A stretch of 64,000 nucleotides of DNA. Origin: Phyllobacterium zundukense. Its GTDB lineage: Bacteria > Pseudomonadota > Alphaproteobacteria > Rhizobiales > Rhizobiaceae. The stretch is from the NCBI RefSeq assembly GCF_025452195.1, contig NZ_CP104972.1, positions 372,001-436,000 of the forward strand, given 5' to 3'. The notes under the pieces were generated by a model, which saw only the letters and a program-made list of their open reading frames with translations, was not told where the DNA came from and made no database searches. Every line of letters starts with the position of its first letter. Within the stretch, counting starts at the first letter, position 1. This document shows positions 52,364 through 60,815 of this stretch, piece by piece. The position numbers and the translations under genes were made by a program.

Positions 52364-53068
52364 TTAGGCGATAATGACGACGATCTCCAGCGAGTCTGGA
52401 TCGACGATGACGATCCTGCCGTCAGCCAGCAAGAAATAGCGGTAGCCTTCATATCTGGGCACAAGCTTGACGATGCGTGGCGGCAACGGTTGCAGCTCGA
52501 TCGTTCGCGGCACCGCCACGCCGATGTTCACTTCGAAGTTGACGTCGCGAACCGGCTCAGCTTTCGTTTCGGTTATGACCTGCTTGATTTCCGTCTTCTG
52601 CTCGGCCGTCACATTGACGCTGCCTGTCGTTTCGTTGGACGGCTGGCTTGACGTCTTGGCCGTATCATCGTCCGGCGCTGGCTTGGTCTTGGCTGTGCCT
52701 TCTGTAGTGGTCGTGCCAGTTTGCTCCTGTGTCTGTTCCTTGCTGGCAGCGCCCTGTTGTTCCGTTCCTTGATCTGCAGGGGCCTGTGCCTTGTCCTGAG
52801 TCTGCTCACTCTTCGTGTCCTGACCGGCGGGAGCTTGTGCCTGTCCCTCCGTTTGCTGGCTCTTCTTCATCTGAGTGCCAGCCTGGCCCTCGGTCTGGGA
52901 CTTGGTTGTTGCACCCGGTTCCTGAGTCCCCGTTTCCGCCGGCATCTGCGTTTGGCCTTCAGTCTGCTGGGCTGGTTTCTTCTTCAGCATTTCGGTTTGT
53001 GCAAGTCCTGCTCCGGGCGCAACGCCAAGCGCGAGGACGAGGGCACTTTTCAGAATGATATTCTTCAT
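52364..53068 (-). CDS. DUF1236 protein with Gln/Thr-rich linker
   Basis: 234 residues. Signal peptide MKNIILKSALVLALGVAPGA, then a long linker of imperfect repeats (AQQTEGQTQMPAETGTQEPG; KSQQTEGQAQAPAGQDTKSE) and the DUF1236 module at the C-terminus (VNFEVNIGVAVPRTIELQPL; YEGYRYFLLADGRIVIVDPD). DUF1236 proteins are periplasmic or outer-surface proteins of rhizobia, function unknown. It is followed by a second DUF1236 gene upstream on the same strand. Confidence 0.85.
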   Translation of the reverse strand: MKNIILKSALVLALGVAPGAGLAQTEMLKKKPAQQTEGQTQMPAETGTQEPGATTKSQTEGQAGTQMKKSQQTEGQAQAPAGQDTKSEQTQDKAQAPADQGTEQQGAASKEQTQEQTGTTTTEGTAKTKPAPDDDTAKTSSQPSNETTGSVNVTAEQKTEIKQVITETKAEPVRDVNFEVNIGVAVPRTIELQPLPPRIVKLVPRYEGYRYFLLADGRIVIVDPDSLEIVVIIA

Positions 53069-53095
53069 GGGATTATCTCCTCTCGTTTAATTTGT

Positions 53096-53126
53096 GTGGA
53101 AGAACGCCCCCCGAGCGCTCTTCCAC
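53096..53126 (-). terminator. Terminator between the two DUF1236 genes
   Basis: GTGGAAGA, then CGC ... GCG, then TCTTCCAC with one mismatch; on the minus strand it follows the stop of the 53135-53530 gene. Confidence 0.6.
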
Positions 53127-53134
53127 TTTCTCTG

Positions 53135-53530
53135 TTAGTCAACGACGCGAACCACGGTCCTGTTCGAAGGATCGACGATCACACGTTGATGGTTGACCAC
53201 TGCGTAGGCGTATTTCGGATCTTGCGGGATACGCATTATCTTGACCCTGTTGGGCAATGGCTTGCCGACAACCACTTTCTGTTTAACAACCACCTCACTC
53301 TCCGGGATCGGCTGTTGTTCCACATATGAAACCACTCTGCGCGGCGGTGGAGCGAGCACGGTACCAACGACTGCACCGGCAACGCCGCCGACCGCAGCGC
53401 CGACGGGGCCACCAACAATCGCCCCCGTCACAGCACCACCCGCGGCGCCGTTGACTGTGCCTTCCTGCGCAGAGGCAGCGGTTGCAAAACCAAGCACCAA
53501 TGCCCCAGCTACGATCAATTTCTTGTTCAT
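53135..53530 (-). CDS. DUF1236 protein with glycine-zipper segment
   Basis: 131 residues: signal peptide (MNKKLIVAGALVLGFATAAS), a glycine-zipper stretch (GAAGGAVTGAIVGGPVGAAV, GGVAGAVVGTVL) and the DUF1236 end (LPNRVKIMRIPQDPKYAYAV, VNHQRVIVDPSNRTVV). Glycine zippers insert in membranes. The start is 53530, with AAAGGAA 10 bases upstream; a TTG two codons earlier is rejected. A long structured inverted repeat precedes it (53553-53635). Confidence 0.85.
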   Translation of the reverse strand: MNKKLIVAGALVLGFATAASAQEGTVNGAAGGAVTGAIVGGPVGAAVGGVAGAVVGTVLAPPPRRVVSYVEQQPIPESEVVVKQKVVVGKPLPNRVKIMRIPQDPKYAYAVVNHQRVIVDPSNRTVVRVVD

Positions 53531-53552
53531 AACCAATTCCTTTCAACAATCA

Positions 53553-53635
53553 GAGCCAAGGCGGAGCCTCCCGGGCATACCGGGAGAAGAGACAACATCG
53601 TCTTTGTCCGGCTTTGCTGTCCGCCGCCTTGGCTC
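53553..53635 (-). repeat. Structured inverted repeat, possible 5' UTR element
   Basis: Outer arms GAGCCAAGGCGG (53553-53564) and CCGCCTTGGCTC (53624-53635) pair perfectly over 12 bp. Between them a hairpin CTCCCGG, GCATA, CCGGGAG (53568-53586) and a shorter one GACAA ... TTGTC (53591-53608) can form. The whole resembles a branched RNA. It ends 22 bases before the ATG of the DUF1236 gene at 53530, just upstream of its ribosome site. Confidence 0.55.
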
Positions 53636-53868
53636 GTCCTACGTGGACGGCAAAGCTGAAAGGCAAACGTCATCGCAGGTGGCGCTGTTCCGAATTTGGG
53701 CTTCAGTCTGATGAAGCCGAGGACTTGGGCCGATTGAGCATCGGACGAAAGTCTGATGGAGACATGGCAAAGGTCTGAAATCTTTTGACAAAGGGCAGCC
53801 GGCGGAACAAACCTCAAGGCCGCAAGTTGTGGCAACGGAAGGGAACGATTTCACAAAGGAGAGTAACG

Positions 53869-54156
53869 ATGAGACGGATTTTGCTTGCCACAGCCGTGAT
53901 GCTTGCGATGTCTGGTAGCGTCTACGCGCAGGATGCAGTTGTCGTTGATGTTCCGCAGCCGGCCCGCGAATATGTTATCGCGCATCCGACAGATCCTGTC
54001 ATCGTAGAAGGTGATGTTGCAATTGGCACCGCTGTGCCGGAGGACGTCAAGTTGGTGCCGATCCCAGATAGTCCGGACTACGGCTACATCTATGTGGATA
54101 AGCAGCCGATTATCGTGTCGATGAAGGACCGTAAGGTCGTCTATATGTCGAAGTGA
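53869..54156 (+). CDS. Small DUF1236 protein
   Basis: 95 residues: signal peptide MRRILLATAVMLAMSGSVYA, then the DUF1236 module (REYVIAHPTDPVIVEGDVAI, VPEDVKLVPIPDSPDYGYIY, VDKQPIIVSMKDRKVV). It lacks the linkers of the other two. The start follows AAAGGAGA, a strong site. Divergent from the other DUF1236 genes; the three make a local family. Confidence 0.85.
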   Translation: MRRILLATAVMLAMSGSVYAQDAVVVDVPQPAREYVIAHPTDPVIVEGDVAIGTAVPEDVKLVPIPDSPDYGYIYVDKQPIIVSMKDRKVVYMSK

Positions 54157-54292
54157 TGTCCGTTTGAAAGTACCTTGGTCGCTCGCGACAACGGCACCGA
54201 ACGGTTGGCGGGGTAACAGACGTTTTGTCAGGCGATCGCGTGGGATTGAACGTGGCTTGCATTGGGGGCCATGCCACACGAAAGGAACTGCC

Positions 54293-54745
54293 ATGAGAAA
54301 GATCCTGTCGATCCTATGCGCCTCATCGCTCAGCCTGGCCATGGGTATATCATCCCCGATCCCCGCTACCGCCGCGCCGTTTATGGCAAGGCAAGTGGAG
54401 CTGAGTTCCGGCTTCGAGCAGATTCAATACTACCGCGACGGCTACGGCCCGCGTCGCTATTATCGGCCTTATGCTGGCCGATGGAATGGTTATCGCGGGT
54501 ATCGTTATCGCCACAATGGCTATCGTCGTCATAATGACGGCTGGTGGTATCCACTCGCCGCTTTTGGTGCCGGCGCCCTCATCGGAGGCGCGATTGCCAA
54601 TCAAGGGCCGCGTCGCGTTTACCGCAGCAGCGGCAGCGCTCATGTCCAATGGTGCTATGACCGCTATCGTTCGTACCGTGCCTACGACAATACCTATCAG
54701 CCTTATAGCGGTTTCCGGCGACAATGTTATTCGCCGTACAACTAA
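54293..54745 (+). CDS. BA14K family protein
   Basis: 150 residues. Signal peptide (KILSILCASSLSLAMGISS), a Tyr/Arg/Gly-rich repeat region (YRDGYGPRRYYRPYAGRWNG), one hydrophobic helix with small residues (LAAFGAGALIGGAIANQ) and the BA14K end: WCYDRYRSYRAYDNTYQPYS, GFRRQCYSPYN. BA14K proteins are immunoreactive surface proteins of Brucella and relatives. Start after AAAGGAACTG. Confidence 0.88.
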   Translation: MRKILSILCASSLSLAMGISSPIPATAAPFMARQVELSSGFEQIQYYRDGYGPRRYYRPYAGRWNGYRGYRYRHNGYRRHNDGWWYPLAAFGAGALIGGAIANQGPRRVYRSSGSAHVQWCYDRYRSYRAYDNTYQPYSGFRRQCYSPYN

Positions 54746-54833
54746 CTGGTCATCTGGTGCGCTGACATTCTTAAAATAAAATGCCATCGGCATCGCTGTC
54801 CGCGCGCCAGTAAACCGAAGGGAGCGCCGGGTC

Positions 54834-55124
54834 ATGGTATCAAAAAAGGACGAGTTGAGGGTGCCCCACGCGTTTGAGTTGCCTGTCGTTAAGGACAACC
54901 GAACTCAAATTGTCATCGTAAGCTCTGATGAATTAGGCGGCGTATATCTTCGTTTGATGCACAGATCGACCGATCCGCGTCACGACATCTTCCAAGTAAA
55001 TGTTGTAATCAATGGCATCGAATGTGAAACTGAACAGATCACAAGAGATGCAGCCAGGGACTTGGCCAGGGCGCTCGCTGACTTGGCGATTATCAGTCCC
55101 TCTGATGACGGGTTGAGATCTTAG
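54834..55124 (+). CDS. Hypothetical protein, 96 residues
   Basis: No signal peptide. VPHAFELPVVKDNRTQIVIV, SSDELGGVYLRLMHRSTDPR and EQITRDAARDLARALADLAI: an alpha/beta protein of unknown family, with the look of a small regulator. GGGAGCG lies before the ATG. Between BA14K and the glycine-rich gene on the same strand. Confidence 0.55.
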   Translation: MVSKKDELRVPHAFELPVVKDNRTQIVIVSSDELGGVYLRLMHRSTDPRHDIFQVNVVINGIECETEQITRDAARDLARALADLAIISPSDDGLRS

Positions 55125-55200
55125 CACTGGTTTGCCGACAGCGTGGCATCCGGAACCAGTTCTCGAAATAGTGCTCGTCGAATATTTACAGGAGGCCACG

Positions 55201-55812
55201 ATGCTTACCCATAGGAAGATGCTTCCCGTTCTTTGCAGCACGGCCCTGGCGCTGGGCCTCGTCACAGCGCCTTATAAAGTCACCTTTGAAAATCACTTCC
55301 TTGAGCTGCATACACAAACGGCATGGGCAAAAGATGGCGACAAAGGCGGAGGTGGTGGTGGCGCCAACAATGGCAATGGCGGCAGCAATAGCGGGAATGC
55401 CGGAGGTAATGGTGGGAATGGCGGGGGTAAGGGCGGCCCCAATGCCGGAGGCAACAGTGGCAATAGTGGAAATGCCGGCAATAGTGGAAATGCCGGCAAC
55501 AACGGCAATAACGGCGATGGCAAGGGCGACGGCAACAGCGGAAACAGTGATACCGGCACAGACAAGGGCACCGACGGCAAAAACAACAGTGCTGGCAATA
55601 GTGGCAATGTTCGCGGCCGCGAAGTCAGTCAGTCTACCCCCGCCGAAAGCGTGGCGATCGACGGTTCCGCGATGGAGGTTCGGCACTGGAACGGAATGAG
55701 TGAACGTATCAAGGATGGACGCTACGTAATGAGGGACGCGAAAGGTCGCACAATTGTCAATCGCACGGCGACATCATCGGATCGGTCAAGATTGCAATCG
55801 TTCGCCCGCTGA
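55201..55812 (+). CDS. Secreted Gly/Asn-rich repeat protein
   Basis: 203 residues. Signal peptide (MLPVLCSTALALGLVTAP). Residues 50-140 are Gly/Asn/Ser repeats (GNGGSNSGNAGGNGGNGGGK; NSGNAGNSGNAGNNGNNG), then a 60-residue C-terminal domain: ESVAIDGSAMEVRHWNGMSE, RIKDGRYVMRDAKGRTIVNR. The low-complexity part suggests a surface structural role. Start follows CAGGAGG. The repeats are at protein level with drifted codons. Confidence 0.7.
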   Translation: MLTHRKMLPVLCSTALALGLVTAPYKVTFENHFLELHTQTAWAKDGDKGGGGGGANNGNGGSNSGNAGGNGGNGGGKGGPNAGGNSGNSGNAGNSGNAGNNGNNGDGKGDGNSGNSDTGTDKGTDGKNNSAGNSGNVRGREVSQSTPAESVAIDGSAMEVRHWNGMSERIKDGRYVMRDAKGRTIVNRTATSSDRSRLQSFAR

Positions 55813-55876
55813 ACGTTCGCTGATAACAACGTCTCGTTGCTTACAACAGCTCACCCAGTTCCCAGTATTTTTCAGC

Positions 55877-56530
55877 TCACACAGGCTGGATCTCGTAACC
55901 GGCGTCGCGCAATGCCATAGCGGCTTCCGTCCGGTTTGTGACGTTGAGCTTCGCAAGAATGCGTCCCATATGATGTTTCACCGTCTTTTCATGAAGGTCG
56001 AGTTTCAAAGCGATCCGTTTGTTGCTCACTCCGGCCGCGACAAGATTCAGGACCTCACACTCCCGACGGGTAAGTTCGCCGATCGGATCGGTTTTGCTGC
56101 GCACCCTTGACATCGACGATATGTCCGAGAGCAAACGGGCAGAGAGAGCCGGAGAAACATAGCCTTCGCCAGATGCCACAGTGCGTATAATTTCCGCAAG
56201 CGCCCGCGAGCCGACGCCTTTGAGAACATACCCTTTCGCGCCGCAATTTAGCGCCTTGGTGACGTCATCGCTCGTCTCTGACACAGTCAGCATGACGATC
56301 TTCTGGCCGGGAACGAGATCGAGAATCGGGGAGATTGCTTCCAGACCTCCGCCCGGCATCGAGATGTCCATCAAGATGACGTCTGGAGCGTGATCCTGCG
56401 TGATGCGGATTGCGTCCTCCTTCGTGGAGCCCTCTCCAACGATCTGAAAGCCATTGATTTCACCGAGGCTGCGTTTGACTCCCTCTCGGAACAACGGATG
56501 GTCGTCGATCACCGCCACACGTACTAACAT
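55877..56530 (-). CDS. NarL/FixJ-type response regulator
   Basis: 217 residues. Receiver domain 1-120: [17 protein letters not shown], phospho-Asp in [14 protein letters not shown], Lys in [16 protein letters not shown]-terminal LuxR helix-turn-helix: [40 protein letters not shown]. The start shares one base with the stop of the kinase remnant, showing a former two-gene operon. Its kinase is gone, so it is now an orphan or uses another kinase. Confidence 0.92.
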   Translation of the reverse strand: MLVRVAVIDDHPLFREGVKRSLGEINGFQIVGEGSTKEDAIRITQDHAPDVILMDISMPGGGLEAISPILDLVPGQKIVMLTVSETSDDVTKALNCGAKGYVLKGVGSRALAEIIRTVASGEGYVSPALSARLLSDISSMSRVRSKTDPIGELTRRECEVLNLVAAGVSNKRIALKLDLHEKTVKHHMGRILAKLNVTNRTEAAMALRDAGYEIQPV

Positions 56531-56801
56531 CACGCCTGCTCCATCAAATTTATACTCAGTGACATTCGCACCCGCGTACCGCGTTTCGAAGTCTCTATGG
56601 TAAAACGCCCCCCAAGGCTTTCAACGCCAGCAAGTCCATGCTGTCGTGGCTGATAGCGGTAAGATCGAATCCCGGCCCACTGTCCGCGACATCAACTACA
56701 ACGCGCTCGCCCCGCAAAGTTGCCGTGACCCGGAAACCAGCCCTCCGATCAACAGAAACTGCCTTAAGAGACTGGGAATTCCAGCGCGTCAGCAAATTCA
56801 T
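56530..56801 (-). pseudogene. Sensor kinase C-terminal remnant
   Basis: First frame: KAVSVDRRAGFRVTATLRGE, RVVVDVADSGPGFDLTAISH (G1 box DSGPGF of HATPase_c). After a lost base near 56635 the next frame continues [20 protein letters not shown] and [13 protein letters not shown] to the stop overlapping the regulator start. The N-box and everything upstream are missing. It is the fossil partner of the response regulator. Confidence 0.8.
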
Positions 56802-57535
56802 GGGAACATAAGCACAATTGGTCTATGGACAGATCGTTTCCGCACCCAGGAATGGTGTCGCGCTTGGCCATTCGATCGAGGCGACATCCGAACATTCCGT
56901 GCGCACCAAGGTACTGATGCATTCATGGTCCTCTCCGTTCGGTTTCGACTCGTGTTGGAACGGCCAATTCCGATTATTGTTCCTCACCGAGCGCCCATGC
57001 GGAGCGTTGACGCTCGGGCGTGATGACGGAGCGAACAAATCCTGTGTTTCGGTCAGCCCGTGACAGCGCGGTACAGCACCGGCGTTACGCGAGGCGCACA
57101 CCGTCCGTAGCTTGTAGGTGGTCGCAGAGAACATAAGACTTATGCCACACCGTCGCCAGACCTTGGTCTGATTACTGTGTGGCGAATGTTTGGTATGCAA
57201 GGGAGCAATGTTGATGGAAGACCCGTTCGTTCTGGCCCATCGCCAGATTTGAAGCCCGCCTTGATCTTCTGCGCCAGACGAAGCGAGGCTGCGGGCGAAT
57301 ACCGCCCAAAGAGAACCTACTCAACACCTATTGGCCTTTTTCGAGAGAGAGTAACCCTCTGGAAAGAGCCTGAAGGTTTACCGATAATATATTGCCAGAG
57401 TCGTAGTGATACCATTTGTGTTTTTATTTATCGATGCTGAGGGCGGCCGCAAGGTTACTTCTCTCAGACGCGTGAACGTCGCAAATGCGGTGCAGCATCA
57501 CCTGCGACCAGGCAGTTTGTTTGGGAGTTATGCGC
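56802..57535. other. Intergenic, no gene seen
   Basis: About 735 bases between the kinase remnant and the first Crp gene. Open frames on both strands are short and not protein-like. The end should hold the crp promoter. Confidence 0.45.
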
Positions 57536-58261
57536 ATGGAGGGAGCTACACACACAGGAGGCTGCGGCCTCGCGAAGTCAGTGACTCCAGTTGTTGACGG
57601 CGCTCAGCCGAGTGTTGGTGCCAAATCGTATGATGAATTTCCCTTCTGCCGGTCGAGCGTGCGAAGTTTCCGTCGCGGCGAGGTTATCGCCGGGGCCGGT
57701 GTCCTCGTTGATATGTTTGCTCGCGTGCAGCGAGGCTTTGTTAGCGCGAGTACAATGTTGTCGGACGGTAAGGAATTCATCGTCGAAATCATTCCGAAAG
57801 CAGGGCTCATCGGAGAACTGGAGGTCTTGCGTGGAGACATGTTAAACCTCGAATATCGAGCCAGTTCCGATTGCGAACTGCATTTTTTCAAAGGTCGCTT
57901 GTTGCGTGAAAGATGTGCCAGCGATCCTCGTTTTCAGGCGAAAGTTTTTTCCAGGACGTTGGCTCGTGTTGCGGAGCTCGAGCACCGGATCATTGCAAAC
58001 GCAGGGTCGTGCTTGCAGTCCAGGTTGGCCAGCGCGCTCCTGCGGCTCTCCACGGCCTGCGAAAGGGATGGCGCAAACCACCCGGCGGAGCTCATCATCT
58101 CGCAACATGACTTGGCCGCAACGCTTCCGGCTTCCCGCGAAAAGGTCAACCAGTGTCTCCGACGCCTGCGGGAACGTAAGGCAATAGACGGAGCTCAAGG
58201 CAAGATTTACATTCTCAACCGCAAAGTGCTCGAGGCCTATGCCGAGGGCGCGCTTGGCTAA
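57536..58261 (+). CDS. Crp/Fnr family regulator (copy 1)
   Basis: 241 residues. Cyclic-nucleotide-type sensor domain: RSFRRGEVIAGAGVLVDMFA, LSDGKEFIVEIIPKAGLIGE, and the helix-turn-helix at 195-235: ISQHDLAATLPASREKVNQC, LRRLRERKAIDGAQGKIYIL. No Cys cluster typical of FNR. About 85 percent of residues equal copy 2 (63436-64000). The start at 57536 has GGGAG nine bases before it; the ATG at 57530 is also possible. It lies head-on to the GH16 gene. Confidence 0.88.
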   Translation: MEGATHTGGCGLAKSVTPVVDGAQPSVGAKSYDEFPFCRSSVRSFRRGEVIAGAGVLVDMFARVQRGFVSASTMLSDGKEFIVEIIPKAGLIGELEVLRGDMLNLEYRASSDCELHFFKGRLLRERCASDPRFQAKVFSRTLARVAELEHRIIANAGSCLQSRLASALLRLSTACERDGANHPAELIISQHDLAATLPASREKVNQCLRRLRERKAIDGAQGKIYILNRKVLEAYAEGALG

Positions 58262-58335
58262 AGTGACAAGAAATCGCCACCTTGTCTATTTGCGGAGATT
58301 TCCATAGGGCAACGGATCTGTCGGGTGTTGATCGT

Positions 58336-59160
58336 TCAATCCTTAGAACCGCTAGGCGTTCGCTGGTAAACGTGGATGTAGTCGACCAGTAGAAAGGATG
58401 GGTCCGGCGTTTCATCGATCGGCCAACCCGATCCGAGCGCGAGGTTTACCAACGGATAAAACGGGGTGTGGAATTCCTGTGGCGTCTCGAAACTCCATAT
58501 GGACTTACGATCGAGATAAATGATCGTCTTCTCCGGTGAAATCTCCACGCCATAGGTGTGATATTCATTGCTCAATGTCCCATCCTCGACCGTTGTCCAA
58601 TGGCCGTCCGTAGTATTCTCACCGCCTTGGCTCTGACGCCAGATATGGTAGCCACTGCTGAATTCGTACGGCACGCGACCGTAATATTCCATTACGTCTA
58701 TCTCCGCGGTGTACTTCGACCTGTCGATGCCGATGAGCCAAAAGGCCGGCCAGACTCCCTTGCCCGGCGGCAGCTTCATCCGGGCCTCGAAGTAGCCGAA
58801 TTGCTGCGAGAACCCCTGCCCTTTCGCGTTCGTCGACGCCAGGAGGCCCGAGCGCCAGTTTCCATCGGATCCTTTACGCGCCTCGATCCGCAAGATCCCG
58901 CTATCGACGGTGAAGGGAAACCCGTCGGCAGGGTCGGTAAAACGGGCGTCGCCAAAATCTCCATTCCAGGGCGTGTGAGCAATCCAGCGTGAGCCGTTCT
59001 CCCCCCAGGCCGAGACATCCAGATTATCGAAGTTCTCCTCGAAGGTCATTTGGAACGCATCAATATTGATCTGATCTTGGGCCGCGCTTGGCTGCGCCAG
59101 GAATCCTGACGAACCAAGCGCGATGAGCAAAATGAAAATCTTAGTAAATCGGCAATGCAT
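58336..59160 (-). CDS. Secreted GH16 beta-glycanase (ExoK-like)
   Basis: 274 residues. Signal peptide (FTKIFILLIALGSSGFLA; cleavage near SAAQ). GH16 core: YFEARMKLPPGKGVWPAFWL, then YTAEIDVMEYYGRVPYEFSS with the catalytic ExDxxE, and W-rich strands (FYPLVNLALGSGWPID). Such enzymes cut beta-1,3/1,4 bonds of exopolysaccharides; ExoK depolymerises succinoglycan in rhizobia. Last gene of the polysaccharide operon. Start after GGAGAAG. Confidence 0.88.
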   Translation of the reverse strand: MHCRFTKIFILLIALGSSGFLAQPSAAQDQINIDAFQMTFEENFDNLDVSAWGENGSRWIAHTPWNGDFGDARFTDPADGFPFTVDSGILRIEARKGSDGNWRSGLLASTNAKGQGFSQQFGYFEARMKLPPGKGVWPAFWLIGIDRSKYTAEIDVMEYYGRVPYEFSSGYHIWRQSQGGENTTDGHWTTVEDGTLSNEYHTYGVEISPEKTIIYLDRKSIWSFETPQEFHTPFYPLVNLALGSGWPIDETPDPSFLLVDYIHVYQRTPSGSKD

Positions 59161-59211
59161 TTTGCTTCTCCGGAAATGCCAAAACAACAGTCTGATTGAC
59201 CTGAATTTCGA

Positions 59212-60696
59212 TCACGAGGTGAGGGCCCCGCTTCTTCGAGGTAAGATCTTCCGAACGACGATGGTCTCAAGACCATCGGGCCTTCCGACGATCTGCCACA
59301 ACAACAGCGCGGAAACCCAGAAGATCGTGGCCGCAGCCCCGCCGCAGAAGGTCAAACCGACGATGAGATTGAGGCCGAGAGGCATGGCACTGAGCACTGG
59401 CCGCACCCACAGCAGAAAACCGATCATAGGCAAACTCGCAGCAAGCGGCCTGAAAAAGGCATTGAGCTGAGCACCGAATGTCGCGCCGATCAGGTGTCGC
59501 GTGATGACAAGCGATGCGGCATAGGCGACAAGAACTGCCACAACGCGCGCGGCGAGTGCCCCGGCCAATCCGAAATAGGCGATTCCCAGGATCGTTACCG
59601 GAACTCTTATGGCGAACTCCACGAACATTCTAAGTGCGACATAGCGGGTGTTGTCCATGACCATAGCCAACGCCGGCATGATGGTTGCAGGAAGACCGAT
59701 CAGGCTGACGAGACACAGCCATTGGAGAATCGGGATGGCGAATGCCCATTTCTCGCCGACAACGATGCGCACGACCGGGTCGGCAAGCAAGGCGAGGATG
59801 AGGAGGACCGGAGCTGCGACCAGGGTGATTGCATTTGTCGCTTTCAGATACGCGGTTATCAGCTTGCGATAATCGTCGACATTGGAGAAGGCGGCCATCA
59901 AGGGGCGCATCAGTGGTCCTACAAAGGTCTGGTGCGGAATACCGGCGAGATTATCCGCCACGCTGAAGGCGCCGAACGTCGACAGGCTTGTAAAGCGCGG
60001 AAGGAGCAGCCGATCCAGTTGCCAGTTGATGGAATTCAGGATCTGCGCAACCGTGTTCCAACCAATCATGTCCTGAAAGTGCTTCCACTCCGAAAGGGTC
60101 AGGGTCGGTCGCATTGGCGCGAAGACATATGAGGTGATCGCCGCCGCGAACGGGCCAGCGACCGCTCCGATCGCCAGCCCCCAGTAGCTGCCGGTCATTA
60201 GCGTCACTCCTACCCCGAACAGGAGCGTCGATCCCTTGGCAATGATGTCGAGCGCAAACTCGCGTCTGAAATCAAAATGTTGCATGAAGAGAACCATGCG
60301 CGGACTGATCAGGCTGCGCATGGCTGGTGCGAGGGAGAGAACGGCGACAAGTGAGACGAGCCGAGGATCATTATAGATAAGCGCCATCGGCCAAGCGACG
60401 ATCACCATCAAGAGGCTGATGGCCGCCCCTCTGAGAACGCTCAGCGTGAACGCCGTGGCAAACATCCGGTCTGAAGGAGATCGCTGGCGGACCAGGGCCT
60501 GGGTCAGTGGCAGATCGAGGATCGCCTCGACGATGACCAAGACCGAGGTCGCGATGGCAACAAGGCCAAAATCCGCCGGACTCAGGAGCCTTGCCAGGAC
60601 CAGAAGGCTCATGAAATCGAGCAGTCTTGCGAGGAACTTTCCGCCAATGGTCCAGATGCTTGCCGTCGCCGTCCTTTGCGATACACTTGACACCAC
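59212..60696 (-). CDS. Wzx-type polysaccharide flippase
   Basis: 494 residues with about 14 transmembrane helices, the MOP flippase pattern (SIWTIGGKFLARLLDFMSLL; LARLLSPADFGLVAIATSV). It resembles ExoT-type proteins that flip lipid-linked repeat units across the inner membrane. The start is a GTG (60696) with a weak AAGGGA. Same strand as and between the glycosyltransferase and GH16 genes; gap to the next gene 51 bases. Confidence 0.88.
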   Translation of the reverse strand: MVSSVSQRTATASIWTIGGKFLARLLDFMSLLVLARLLSPADFGLVAIATSVLVIVEAILDLPLTQALVRQRSPSDRMFATAFTLSVLRGAAISLLMVIVAWPMALIYNDPRLVSLVAVLSLAPAMRSLISPRMVLFMQHFDFRREFALDIIAKGSTLLFGVGVTLMTGSYWGLAIGAVAGPFAAAITSYVFAPMRPTLTLSEWKHFQDMIGWNTVAQILNSINWQLDRLLLPRFTSLSTFGAFSVADNLAGIPHQTFVGPLMRPLMAAFSNVDDYRKLITAYLKATNAITLVAAPVLLILALLADPVVRIVVGEKWAFAIPILQWLCLVSLIGLPATIMPALAMVMDNTRYVALRMFVEFAIRVPVTILGIAYFGLAGALAARVVAVLVAYAASLVITRHLIGATFGAQLNAFFRPLAASLPMIGFLLWVRPVLSAMPLGLNLIVGLTFCGGAAATIFWVSALLLWQIVGRPDGLETIVVRKILPRRSGALTS

Positions 60697-60815
60697 TTAT
60701 CCCTTGTCGACGGGTTGAGATGAATGAAGTCCAGTCGGAAGGACGGCATAGCAGGCGCGGCGAGTCCGTCTGGTGACCCTCACCATGTTGGACACGCCCA
60801 GATGTTGCCACGCCG

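Noticed and set aside
55340..55620. Short tandem repeats that could resemble a CRISPR array
   Set aside because: The repeats are codon-level Gly/Asn/Ser repeats without constant repeat and spacer lengths.
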